NCBI RefSeq assembly: GCF_900155425.1
Contig: NZ_LT700191.1
Span: forward strand, 62,001-126,000
Reading direction: 5' to 3'
DNA from: Parabacteroides massiliensis
Lineage (GTDB): Bacteria; Bacteroidota; Bacteroidia; Bacteroidales; Tannerellaceae
Length of the DNA stretch: 64,000 nucleotides
The translations under genes were made by a program, and so were the position numbers. A model generated the notes under the pieces. That model was not told the DNA's origin. It ran no database searches and saw only the letters and a program-made list of their open reading frames with translations. This document shows, in pieces, positions 56,080 through 64,000 of this stretch; the first letter of the stretch is position 1, and each line of letters begins with the position of its first letter.

Positions 56080-59000
56080 ATGCAACACACATCCGCTATT
56101 CCCGATCAGGCCGATGGTAACCTCATTGCGGCTATCCAACTTGATCTTCTTGATATCGACGACATCCTTTTTCTTTTCGGATGCCTGGTAATAGAGTGTG
56201 GCGACATAACCTTTCTTGTTTTTCAGGAAATCAAGGGGCAAGGAGATTTGCTTCTTGTCTCCGGCATTCAACATGCTCACGTACCAATCGGAACCCGAAC
56301 GGCGGGCGACCACAGCATATTTGCCCATTTCTCCCTCCAGGAAGCGAGTTTCGTCCCATACGGTCGGAATAGAATTATAGAAACGGGTTGCGGCATCTGT
56401 TTTGATCACAGACTCGGCAGAGCCTGCACCACCGGCGCGTCTCGGTGATTTTTCGGGACGGTCATACCAATAGACAAACTGCCAGGGACTGTAAATAGCG
56501 ACTAATTTAGCCAACTGGGCAGCACGTCCGCCCATCTTTTCCGTGACTCTTTCCGCAAAATAACAATTGGTATAGTCACCCGCTCCGCAGATCATGCGAT
56601 TATATAATGTATAGATGGCCTGGTCCAGCGACGGACTTTCTTCGTCGCCACGGATACCTTCCTGAGTCAGTAAATTCGGATACGTGCGTGAATAGCCTGT
56701 CGAACGATACTCATCGTGGATATCAACCATCAATCCATATTTGGCGGCTTTGCGTACTGCCTGATGCAACCACGCCGTAGCATACTGGTCGCCCACATTC
56801 ACAAAACCATATTTCACACCTTTGATACCCCATTTCTTATACAAAGGCAGGATTTCATCCAGTTGCTGATGCAGCGCTTTTTGATTCACATAAACCAATA
56901 TGCCGACTCCTTTTGAATTGGCATATTCTATCACTTTAGGCAAGTCGAGCGGGCCTTTCGAACGAGCCGGATCGACCGTAACGGTGGTCGCATCCGATTT
57001 TACGTCTCCTTCCGCCCCATACCAACCGGCATCAAACAACACATAGGCAATATTGTTTTCTGCTGCAAAATCAATGCAAGCCATACTGCCTGCCGTTGTC
57101 AACGTAACTTCACGAATCACCTGTCCGGGCTTGATCCAGCTGGTGTTAGCTATCTGGTTAGGTTCGTTCAGGTTAAGAATAATGTAATTATTTTCGACCA
57201 ATTTTCCCGGATGACCGGCGACCATCACATAACGCCAGGGAGATCGATAGCCGGCCAGATCCAGATTGACCTTTCCCGACAAAGCTGATTGTACTCCAAA
57301 CCCAGTCTCACTCTTCTCTAATTTCATGCGGGAATAATCGACAAGGGCAGCTTCTCCGATTGCAACAAACCGGTTATCATTGACTTGGATCACCTGAGGA
57401 CGATCGGCAGTACCTTTCAACGCACTCAATTTCGTTTCGGAATAAGCCCCTTGCGCCATGCCGGTCACCCAAGTCTTGCAATCTTCCTGAAAAAGAAACT
57501 GCGTCTTCTCATCGGTTACCGTTCGGTTCCAGAAATCCAGTTTATCGAAGGCATAACGGAACGCCAGTCCTTCATCGTAAAGACGGACACTCAACGCCAT
57601 CTCTTTCCGGTTCTCATCCGACTGAAGTGTTAGCTCAACCTCATTATACCGGTCTGTCACGACAGCTCGTTCCCCATAGACCGGTTGCCAGGTCTGATCG
57701 ACCGATTCCCGTTTTTGGTCCGCCACCTTCCAGTTTCCTTTCAGGATATTCTCATCCAAAGAGAACTGCAACGTCTTAGCCGTCACCACCTTTTCCCCAT
57801 CGTCAAATAAATCTATTTCGACATTCTTCCCACCGACCTTGATCTCGGCATTCATTTTCCCGGAAGGGCTGGCAAGCGGGAAAGCTGTTTGCTCACAGGT
57901 ACCTATAGACGAATTCTTCTTGATAACAAGACACGCACCGCCGCCGGGAGCCAGCTTCAATGTCAGTTTATCATTGTTTGTCAGTTGCCGAGTCGCCACC
58001 TTCAGGCTTTCACGGTTTGTCAGGTAGTGGGCATCCTCACCGTCTTCGATGACTTCGACCGTATATGTCCCTTCTTTCAGGAAAGAAAGAGGCAGTTCTA
58101 TCGTCCTTCCGGATTCATTCGTGGCCGCACCGACCAGATAAGCCTCATCCGTTTCCCTCATCATAACGATATACTCCCCGATTTCACCGGCCAGGGTACG
58201 GCTCTCTTTCCACGGCATTTTCTGGGCGGACAGGAAATTCAGCAAAGCCGGATACTTCCGGTAATATTCCGGGATATCCGGTAAAATAGTCACACCTGAA
58301 AAAGTGATCAACGTACGGGCAGCTTCCGAAACCAATGTAGAAGGAACGGGCTGGCTCTCATCCACACGTGTCGTATGTCCTTGGCGAAGGTCGAACATCC
58401 CGTTGTTCATATCCACCGGACCGGCAACCATATTGACGAAAACGGTCGTCACAAATGTTTTAGGTTCGAACACATGATGTCCGTCCAATTGGGCGTGGCA
58501 ATATTCGCGTGTCACGGCATTCGGCCAAGTACGCATCTGTCCATAAGGATGAACCGGACCGTCATGGAAATCGACCAACAGATGGTTTTGCGCACAAAGC
58601 TCGGTAATCTTTTTCGTCCACAGGTTCTTTTCTTCCTGCGTTCCGCTCATAAAACCGTATTTAACCCCGGCAGCTCCCCAATCGCCATACTGCTTCAGGG
58701 TCTTTTCGATCGGATATTTCCGTCCTCCGACATCATTCAGATAAAGCCAGATTCCGACCCCTTTCTCTTTTCCATATTTCAACAGCCGTTGTACATCCTG
58801 CGCTTTTTCTCCTTTAACAGGATCGGAATCCGATTCGAATTCCGGGCCGTACCAATTGGCATCCAACACCAAGTATTTGAAACCCTGTTCGGCTGCAAAA
58901 TCGACCATCCGCACCCAGGAAGGATAAGACATCTCGTATGTAAACCCATCCCAGACTGCTCCGTTGATACGCCAATCCCAGACAGCCAATCCCGGTTTCA

Positions 59001-59835
59001 CCCACGAAAAATCATAACGAGGATCCGGGTCCGGATTCAGCAACTCCAACAAATGGGAATCGGTCAAAGCTCCGGGTGTCGCCCCATGCAAAACGACTCG
59101 CCAGGCCGAAGTGTATCCCGGCGACAGACAAGCCGGCTTGGAAGCCACCGAGAAAAGCGATTCGCCTCCTTTGGATTGTAAGACAAGAGGGGCTCCTGTT
59201 TCCAGACAGGCTTCATGAATAGCCATATAATGTTTATCGCCCGCCTTCACGGTCATCACCGGCAGACGGGTTCCATCTGTTTCCGTCAACTTTTCAGGCC
59301 CTATATTATGGTTCTCCCCGTTATAGAACCATGCCGTATAATCTCCGGCAAAATTATAGGCCGTCAGTTCGGACTGCACATCCACGCGCTCTCCCTCACC
59401 TTCCGGTATTTTATAACAGAACGCAAAGCCGTCGTTATACCCCCGGACCACCAACTGCATCCGCTTCGGTTGTCCGGCCGGATTCTGCAAATCGATCACC
59501 GATTCATTGAAATGATCTTCGACCACAGCCCGCTTTCCCCAGAGCGGCCTCCATTCATCCCGGACTTGCCGGTCGGAAACGCCTTCTATTTTCCAACCGG
59601 AAGAAGGGACCGTTTCCTGCGATTCCAGCTTGAAACCTAATGGAGATTCTTTTATCAACATTTCTCCATCGGCAGTAAAAGTATACGTCAGCGAACCATC
59701 GTTATGTAGCTGAACAGCCATCACCGACTTTTTGTCGGGCGAGAAAATCCGGTAGAGTTCGGGTTGGGACTGAGCACAAACATTGTTCATTCCCAGAAAC
59801 AACAGTAGAATAAATGTTACAAATCTTGTATTCAT
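56050..59835 (-). CDS. Secreted protein with two tandem GH97 modules
   Basis: This 1261-residue protein has a signal peptide ending NVCAQ and two full GH97 units, about residues 25-645 and 655-1255. Each has an N-terminal beta-sandwich, a barrel and a C-terminal domain. Unit 1 shows VLDANWYG, KYGF at 392-395, VDFHDGP at 421-427 and TWPNAVTREY. Unit 2 shows VLFDAGWYG, KYGF at 1008-1011, VDIHDEY at 1037-1043 and LTQEGIRGDEE. Typical GH97 enzymes are 620-720 residues with one unit. The Asp that is the nucleophile in retaining members (KVDF) is Gly in both, which fits inverting enzymes. It may act on alpha-glucosides or alpha-galactosides. Confidence 0.88.
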   Translation of the reverse strand: MNTRFVTFILLLFLGMNNVCAQSQPELYRIFSPDKKSVMAVQLHNDGSLTYTFTADGEMLIKESPLGFKLESQETVPSSGWKIEGVSDRQVRDEWRPLWGKRAVVEDHFNESVIDLQNPAGQPKRMQLVVRGYNDGFAFCYKIPEGEGERVDVQSELTAYNFAGDYTAWFYNGENHNIGPEKLTETDGTRLPVMTVKAGDKHYMAIHEACLETGAPLVLQSKGGESLFSVASKPACLSPGYTSAWRVVLHGATPGALTDSHLLELLNPDPDPRYDFSWVKPGLAVWDWRINGAVWDGFTYEMSYPSWVRMVDFAAEQGFKYLVLDANWYGPEFESDSDPVKGEKAQDVQRLLKYGKEKGVGIWLYLNDVGGRKYPIEKTLKQYGDWGAAGVKYGFMSGTQEEKNLWTKKITELCAQNHLLVDFHDGPVHPYGQMRTWPNAVTREYCHAQLDGHHVFEPKTFVTTVFVNMVAGPVDMNNGMFDLRQGHTTRVDESQPVPSTLVSEAARTLITFSGVTILPDIPEYYRKYPALLNFLSAQKMPWKESRTLAGEIGEYIVMMRETDEAYLVGAATNESGRTIELPLSFLKEGTYTVEVIEDGEDAHYLTNRESLKVATRQLTNNDKLTLKLAPGGGACLVIKKNSSIGTCEQTAFPLASPSGKMNAEIKVGGKNVEIDLFDDGEKVVTAKTLQFSLDENILKGNWKVADQKRESVDQTWQPVYGERAVVTDRYNEVELTLQSDENRKEMALSVRLYDEGLAFRYAFDKLDFWNRTVTDEKTQFLFQEDCKTWVTGMAQGAYSETKLSALKGTADRPQVIQVNDNRFVAIGEAALVDYSRMKLEKSETGFGVQSALSGKVNLDLAGYRSPWRYVMVAGHPGKLVENNYIILNLNEPNQIANTSWIKPGQVIREVTLTTAGSMACIDFAAENNIAYVLFDAGWYGAEGDVKSDATTVTVDPARSKGPLDLPKVIEYANSKGVGILVYVNQKALHQQLDEILPLYKKWGIKGVKYGFVNVGDQYATAWLHQAVRKAAKYGLMVDIHDEYRSTGYSRTYPNLLTQEGIRGDEESPSLDQAIYTLYNRMICGAGDYTNCYFAERVTEKMGGRAAQLAKLVAIYSPWQFVYWYDRPEKSPRRAGGAGSAESVIKTDAATRFYNSIPTVWDETRFLEGEMGKYAVVARRSGSDWYVSMLNAGDKKQISLPLDFLKNKKGYVATLYYQASEKKKDVVDIKKIKLDSRNEVTIGLIGNSGCVLHLRQEISGQQ

Positions 59836-59928
59836 AAATATGTTTTCGTAAGTATTAAATCAAATCCTGTCCATATTAAACAATTATACTTTCATGGCTC
59901 TCGAGGTTGTAAATCATAATCTATCGGG

Positions 59929-59936
59929 CAAATATA
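59929..59936 (-). promoter_or_regulatory. -7 box TATATTTG upstream of the GH97 gene
   Basis: TATATTTG on the minus strand matches TAnnTTTG. It lies 94 bp before the ATG, and no TTTG is seen at the right spacing. Confidence 0.35.
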
Positions 59937-59940
59937 ATAC

Positions 59941-59977
59941 AAAAAAGGAAGTTTCCATCACGGAGACTTCCTTCTTT
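59941..59977 (-). terminator. Terminator of the export operon
   Basis: AAGGAAGT pairs with ACTTCCTT around a partly paired loop, and the minus strand continues with a T-run. It lies 33 bp after the tolC-like stop. Confidence 0.8.
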
Positions 59978-60009
59978 ACTCATAAAAATGTGTCTGACTT
60001 AAAGGTTTA

Positions 60010-61362
60010 TTATAGTGTTATTGGTGTGCCATCATAGAAGTCCAGGATTTTGGTACGGAAGATGAAGTCATACTTGGCCTGGACCTGTTCGGACAAACTC
60101 TGCGCATATTTTGTTTTGGCTTCGCTATATTCGAAGACCGTGCTCTTGCCGGCTGCATAGCGGTCTTCGGCATAAGAGAAAGCCTCTTTGCTGGCGAGGA
60201 CCGATTTGTCGGATGCGGTATATTTATCCTGGGCGGCAACAGCATTATAGTAGGCCTGCTGGATTTCCTTATACAACGCCTTCTTCGCGTTCTCCATCAT
60301 CAACTCGCGGTTCCGGATATTGATACGGGCGGAACGGACATTGTTGCGCGTCTGAAAACGGTTGAACAAAGGGATGCTCAAACTGAACCCGATCGTTTTA
60401 CGTCCGTTGTTCTTCAACTGGTCGCTGAAAGGAAGGTTCGAATAGTCGCCATCGCCGGAATAATGGTAGTAGCCGTTGCTGTAGCTGGCGCCGAAATTGA
60501 GTTTCGGATAGTAGCCGGCCTGCGCCACTTTCAACATCTTCTTCTGGCTTTCCAAGAGATATTCCTGTTCTTTGATCTGCGGTTTGAAAGCGATGGCATG
60601 GTCATAGACATTGTCCGGCGGGAGGATGCTGCCCATATACTGTTCGACGGCATCTCCGATTTCAGGGACTACGACATCGAAGTTTTCACCGTCGCGCTCC
60701 AGTTCGAGGCTTTGCGTCAAGTCGAGCAAGGCCAGTTTCACATTGTTGCGTGCTTCGGTCAGCGAGACTTCGTCTTTCGCCAATTGCGCCTTCATATCGT
60801 ATAGCTGGGAAAGGGGGACTTTCCCGTTCTTTACCAATGCTTCGGTTTTCACAACCTGCTCGTTGCTCAACGCGACCTGCAATTCGGCAATCTTCTGGAC
60901 TTCTTTATTATACAAAACCTGCAAATAGTAGGACGCGACATTGATCGACAAGTCTTCCTTCGCTTTGTTCAACGTCTCGACAGCCGCTTTCAAGTCCAGT
61001 TTGCGGGCAGCGATATCATTCGGGATACGCAAACCGTCGAATATCGGCATGCTCAAAGAGACAGACGCCGAGGTATTGGCTGAGTTCTGATCCACAATCA
61101 CACCCGATTTGGAAGGAGAACGTCCGAAGTCGAAGTTCTGTCCGACGTTGGCATTCAAGTCGGGCAACCAACTGAATTTGCTGGTGTTCAATTCCACTTT
61201 CCGGCTTTCCTGGTCCTGCTCTCTCTGCTTCAGCTCGATGTTATGTTCGATCGCATAGCGGATACATTCTTCCAGAGACCATTGTTTGGCAGGTTCCTGC
61301 CCCCAAGCCAAAGAACCGGAAAGAAATAAAGTCGTAGCGATTATTAATTGGTTTTTCATCAT
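60010..61362 (-). CDS. TolC-family outer-membrane efflux protein
   Basis: This 450-residue protein has a signal peptide ending SLAWGQ, followed by two repeated halves of long helices with WSLEECIRYAIEHNIELKQRE, the usual start of Bacteroidetes TolC proteins. It forms the outer-membrane channel of the exporter. It is the last gene of the operon, 14 bp after the adaptor gene. Confidence 0.92.
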   Translation of the reverse strand: MMKNQLIIATTLFLSGSLAWGQEPAKQWSLEECIRYAIEHNIELKQREQDQESRKVELNTSKFSWLPDLNANVGQNFDFGRSPSKSGVIVDQNSANTSASVSLSMPIFDGLRIPNDIAARKLDLKAAVETLNKAKEDLSINVASYYLQVLYNKEVQKIAELQVALSNEQVVKTEALVKNGKVPLSQLYDMKAQLAKDEVSLTEARNNVKLALLDLTQSLELERDGENFDVVVPEIGDAVEQYMGSILPPDNVYDHAIAFKPQIKEQEYLLESQKKMLKVAQAGYYPKLNFGASYSNGYYHYSGDGDYSNLPFSDQLKNNGRKTIGFSLSIPLFNRFQTRNNVRSARINIRNRELMMENAKKALYKEIQQAYYNAVAAQDKYTASDKSVLASKEAFSYAEDRYAAGKSTVFEYSEAKTKYAQSLSEQVQAKYDFIFRTKILDFYDGTPITL

Positions 61363-61376
61363 TTTACTGTTTACAA

Positions 61377-62498
61377 TTATTTCTTATTCGGATCGACAAT
61401 CGCCCCGCGTACCTTTTCGTTTTCGGCGAGGCCTTCCTTTATCTCGATCTTGATACCATCGGACAAGCCAACCTTAACGGCCCGCTTCTCAAACTCCTGT
61501 TCCGGCTTTTCCGCTTTTACCACCTGCACAAAAGTAGAATCACCGCTAAACTCGACGCAGCTTTCGGGTACGGACAAAACATTCTCCGCACGCTTCAACA
61601 CGATCTCGGCATTGGCGCTGTATCCGGCACGGATAAAGGCATCGCCGGGCATATGTACGGCAGCTTTCACTTCAAACAGCACAGCCCCGTTCTCTTCCAC
61701 TCCCTTAGGAGCCACATATTCCAATTCGGCATCGAACGTACGGCTTTCCATAGCGCCGACCGTCAGTTTGATCGGCATTCCTTCGTGGATACGGCCGACT
61801 TCCGTCTCGTCTACTTTCCCCTTAAAGATCATGTTGTTCATATCGGCAACGGTAGCGATCGTCGTACCGTCGTTGAAGGTGTTCGACTGGATCACCGAGT
61901 TACCGACTTTGATAGGCACATCCAGGATCATACCGGTGATGGTGGAACGAACCTGTGTCGTACTGGAAGCGGCAGACCGTTTGGAGATACCTTCGCGGAT
62001 GATCTCAAGAGCATCCTGAGCGTTCTCGGCCTCTTCCTGCGCTTTCTTATAGTTGGCAAGAGAAGTCTCATAATCTTCTTTGGAGATAACGCCCTGTTTA
62101 TACAACTCTTCATCCCGCTCGAAGGTTGCACTGACCTGTTCGAGGCTGATCTTCGCCACCCGTACACGCGATTCGGCACTGTTCAACTGGACCATTTCCG
62201 GAATAACCTTGATACGGGCAATGATCTCCCCTTCTTTCACCATCTGCCCGGCTTCTTTCAGCAATTCGGAGATGATACCCGACATTTGCGGTTTGATAAG
62301 GACTTCGTCGCGGGGTTCAACCTTTCCGGTCGCCACGGTCTTCGTCTCAATCGTGTCACGTGCAGGAGTAACCAGCTCATAGACGGTAATGACGGGTTGC
62401 GCTTTCTTCCACAAGAAATAGAAAGTGCCGACAACAGCAGCTCCCACTAATACCAAAAAGATGATCCGCAGGACTTTTTTTACGATACGATTCTTCAT
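61377..62498 (-). CDS. MacA/HlyD-type periplasmic adaptor protein
   Basis: This 373-residue protein has one N-terminal membrane helix (about residues 8-30). A lipoyl-like half motif (ATGKVEPRDEVLIKPQMSGI), a coiled-coil hairpin (about 100-175), the second lipoyl half (STITGMILDVPIKVGN) and a beta-barrel follow. It links the ABC permeases to the TolC channel. An intergenic AT-rich hairpin (62552-62594) separates it from the permease gene. Confidence 0.92.
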   Translation of the reverse strand: MKNRIVKKVLRIIFLVLVGAAVVGTFYFLWKKAQPVITVYELVTPARDTIETKTVATGKVEPRDEVLIKPQMSGIISELLKEAGQMVKEGEIIARIKVIPEMVQLNSAESRVRVAKISLEQVSATFERDEELYKQGVISKEDYETSLANYKKAQEEAENAQDALEIIREGISKRSAASSTTQVRSTITGMILDVPIKVGNSVIQSNTFNDGTTIATVADMNNMIFKGKVDETEVGRIHEGMPIKLTVGAMESRTFDAELEYVAPKGVEENGAVLFEVKAAVHMPGDAFIRAGYSANAEIVLKRAENVLSVPESCVEFSGDSTFVQVVKAEKPEQEFEKRAVKVGLSDGIKIEIKEGLAENEKVRGAIVDPNKK

Positions 62499-62539
62499 AA
62501 CTATAGCTTTTTATTAATTGACAATGGAAATATTTATGA

Positions 62540-62600
62540 TTTATGATTTCAGATTTATGATTTATACGTAGACACAAATTATAAATCATAAATCATAAAT
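62540..62600. repeat. ATTTATGATT-type repeats forming a 15-bp hairpin
   Basis: GATTTATGATTTATA (62552-62566) pairs with TATAAATCATAAATC (62580-62594). More copies of ATTTATGATT lie around it and again at 63876-63920, between the two permease genes. Confidence 0.6.
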
Positions 62601-62605
62601 CCGAT

Positions 62606-63868
62606 TCACTCTTCCCTGATAGCGTCGATCGCCTTGATCTGCATGGCACGCCAAGCAGGAATCAACCCGGCGAGGAGTCCGCTGAACAGCAGGATTACGG
62701 TAGCCGCCACCGCTGTTCCGATATGGATTTCGGGATTGGAGAAAAACGTTTCGTTAGACGCATCTCCGCCGCTTGCCATCGCATTGTTCACCACATCGAG
62801 CAGGAACACACCTACGCTAAGCCCGATCAACCCGGCAAGGGATGTCAGCAACAAACTCTCACTCATGATCTGCGATATAATATCGAATGGCTTCGCGCCG
62901 ATCGCACGACGCACCCCGATCTCGCGTGTCCGCTCCCGGACCGTCACCATCATGATATTACTGACTCCGATGATCCCGGCCAGCAGAGTACCGATACCGA
63001 CCAGCCAGACCAGTATATTAATACCGGTAAACAGCATATTGAATGTTTCGAACTGCTTGGCTATCGTAAAGCTGCTGATGGCATGTTCGTCCGTCGGGGA
63101 AATCTCGTTCTGCGAACGCAAGACCGTCTTTATGTCTTCCACCATCTTATCACAAGAGTAACCGTCTTCGGCCGTCGCGCAGAGGAACCAGAACTTGTCT
63201 CCCTGGTTGGAAGCCTGCTGGAGCGTCTTGAACGGGATCATCACGCTCTCTTCCGTACGTCCGCCGATCTGGGCACGGGGTTTCGGTTTGATCACACCGA
63301 CCACCTGGTAATAGATGCCGTTCACCCGTATATATTGTCCGATCGGATCTTCATCCGGCGTGAAAAGGACTTCGCGCACGATATTACCGATCAGGCATAC
63401 CTTCCGCTTTTCGATCATGTCGATTTCATTCAACAGACGTCCTGCCAGGATATGCTGCGTTTCGATATTGAAATATTCGGAATAGACGCCACGCACGTTA
63501 TATGTACCCGCTTTCTGTCCTCTCACCACATTGTTCTGCCCGCCCCATTGCATGATCATCGGCGAAAGATAGCGCACACCCTTCACACGCTGGCGGATCG
63601 TTTCCAAGTCGCGGTTGCGCATCTGCCAGTAGCGCCCTTTCTTATACCCTTTGTAAGGTTCGCCGGTCCGTTCGGAAAAGAAGAATGCGGAGTTCGTCGA
63701 AAAACCGTCGACGTTCTTCAATACGCCATTCTTGAATCCGTTGCCAGAGCCCAACAGGATCACCAGCATCAGGATACCCCAGAACACTCCGAAGCCGGTC
63801 AACAGGCTACGGGTTTTGTTACGGGTGATCGTCACCCATATTTCCACCCAGCGATCGATATCAAACAT
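62606..63868 (-). CDS. MacB-type ABC transporter permease
   Basis: This 420-residue protein has the FtsX/MacB layout: one N-terminal membrane helix (about 20-42), a large periplasmic MacB_PCD domain (about 45-260) and three C-terminal helices with ISNIMMVTVRERTREIGVRRAIGAKP. No ATPase domain is fused, so a separate ATPase is expected, probably upstream outside the window. It would power export of a drug, peptide or lipid with the adaptor and TolC protein. Confidence 0.92.
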   Translation of the reverse strand: MFDIDRWVEIWVTITRNKTRSLLTGFGVFWGILMLVILLGSGNGFKNGVLKNVDGFSTNSAFFFSERTGEPYKGYKKGRYWQMRNRDLETIRQRVKGVRYLSPMIMQWGGQNNVVRGQKAGTYNVRGVYSEYFNIETQHILAGRLLNEIDMIEKRKVCLIGNIVREVLFTPDEDPIGQYIRVNGIYYQVVGVIKPKPRAQIGGRTEESVMIPFKTLQQASNQGDKFWFLCATAEDGYSCDKMVEDIKTVLRSQNEISPTDEHAISSFTIAKQFETFNMLFTGINILVWLVGIGTLLAGIIGVSNIMMVTVRERTREIGVRRAIGAKPFDIISQIMSESLLLTSLAGLIGLSVGVFLLDVVNNAMASGGDASNETFFSNPEIHIGTAVAATVILLFSGLLAGLIPAWRAMQIKAIDAIREE

Positions 63869-63921
63869 TTTATTTTGATTTATGATTTATAATTCATGAT
63901 TTATGATTCCCGATCCATGAT

Positions 63922-64000
63922 TTAACTTTCATTGCGCATGGCTTCAATCGCCGTGATCTTGACCGCCTTGCGGGCAGGGAAATAGCCGGCCAGCACGCCT
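63922..64000 (-). CDS. Second MacB-type ABC permease (partial, C-terminal end)
   Basis: Only the last 25 or so residues are present (GVLAGYFPARKAVKITAIEA then MRNES and stop), which match the C-terminal end of the FtsX/MacB permease fold and resemble the end of the preceding permease (LIPAWRAMQIKAIDAIREE). Two permease genes in tandem suggest a heterodimeric exporter. Confidence 0.8.
   Translation of the reverse strand, partial: GVLAGYFPARKAVKITAIEAMRNES

Noticed and set aside
58375-59181. Open frame of 268 codons on the plus strand opposite the GH97 gene
   Set aside because: It shows no recognisable domain, and the GH97 motifs on the minus strand explain the region.
62723-63892. Open frame of 389 codons on the plus strand opposite the ABC permease
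   Set aside because: The permease on the minus strand has clear FtsX/MacB motifs across the whole length. The opposite translation is rich in His, Arg and Gln, typical of an antisense frame.

Overview
The window comes from a chromosome of the order Bacteroidales, most likely Parabacteroides (family Tannerellaceae); the genus is an inference. The order-level evidence is strong. There are SusC/SusD-type proteins, FecR/ECF-sigma regulators, type III glutamine synthetase, a Na+-type pyrophosphatase, Wzi-like and GH97/GH106 genes. Many genes are preceded by the Bacteroides-type promoter TTTG-N19/20-TAnnTTTG.

Layout. (1) 1-4.9 kb: a partial secreted phosphodiesterase, an alpha/beta hydrolase, a Wzi-like outer-membrane protein, a PlsC acyltransferase, a 56-residue membrane protein and a DUF3467 protein. 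(2) 5-7 kb: a candidate small RNA and an endonuclease/AraC gene pair. (3) 7.1-20.1 kb: the core gene-expression operon on the minus strand, in transcription order tRNA-Thr, -Tyr, -Gly, -Thr, tuf, tRNA-Trp, secE, nusG, rplK, rplA, rplJ, rplL, rpoB, rpoC. There is an attenuator-like hairpin between rplL and rpoB. The promoter of this operon overlaps the terminator of the preceding rpsU-xer-hpf operon. (4) 21.5-35.2 kb: housekeeping genes (mtnA, an SGNH hydrolase, mnmA, prs, fucO, a GH13 amylase, a patatin, hppA, glnN), with a cluster of palindromic repeats between hppA and glnN. (5) 35.2-37.3 kb: a decayed beta-propeller lipoprotein, then an AAA ATPase gene flanked by a 15-bp direct repeat and preceded by two palindromes. 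(6) 37.3-56.1 kb: a polysaccharide utilisation locus. An ECF sigma gene and a divergent FecR gene precede SusC, SusD, three GH99-like (WbsX) proteins alternating with two GH106-type proteins, and a sugar isomerase. (7) 56-59.8 kb: an unusual protein with two GH97 modules. (8) 60-64 kb: a MacAB-TolC-like export operon that runs off the end.

How the locus probably works (inference). A glycan signal sensed through the STN domain of SusC reaches FecR and the sigma factor, which turns on susCD and the enzymes. The GH106 and GH99-like enzymes trim a rhamnose- or deoxysugar-rich glycan outside the cytoplasm, and the arabinose/fucose-isomerase-like protein handles a released sugar inside. The sequence also suggests an extra control layer: a plus-strand promoter and terminator lie opposite the susC leader, as expected for a cis-antisense RNA of the DonS type known from Bacteroides fragilis.
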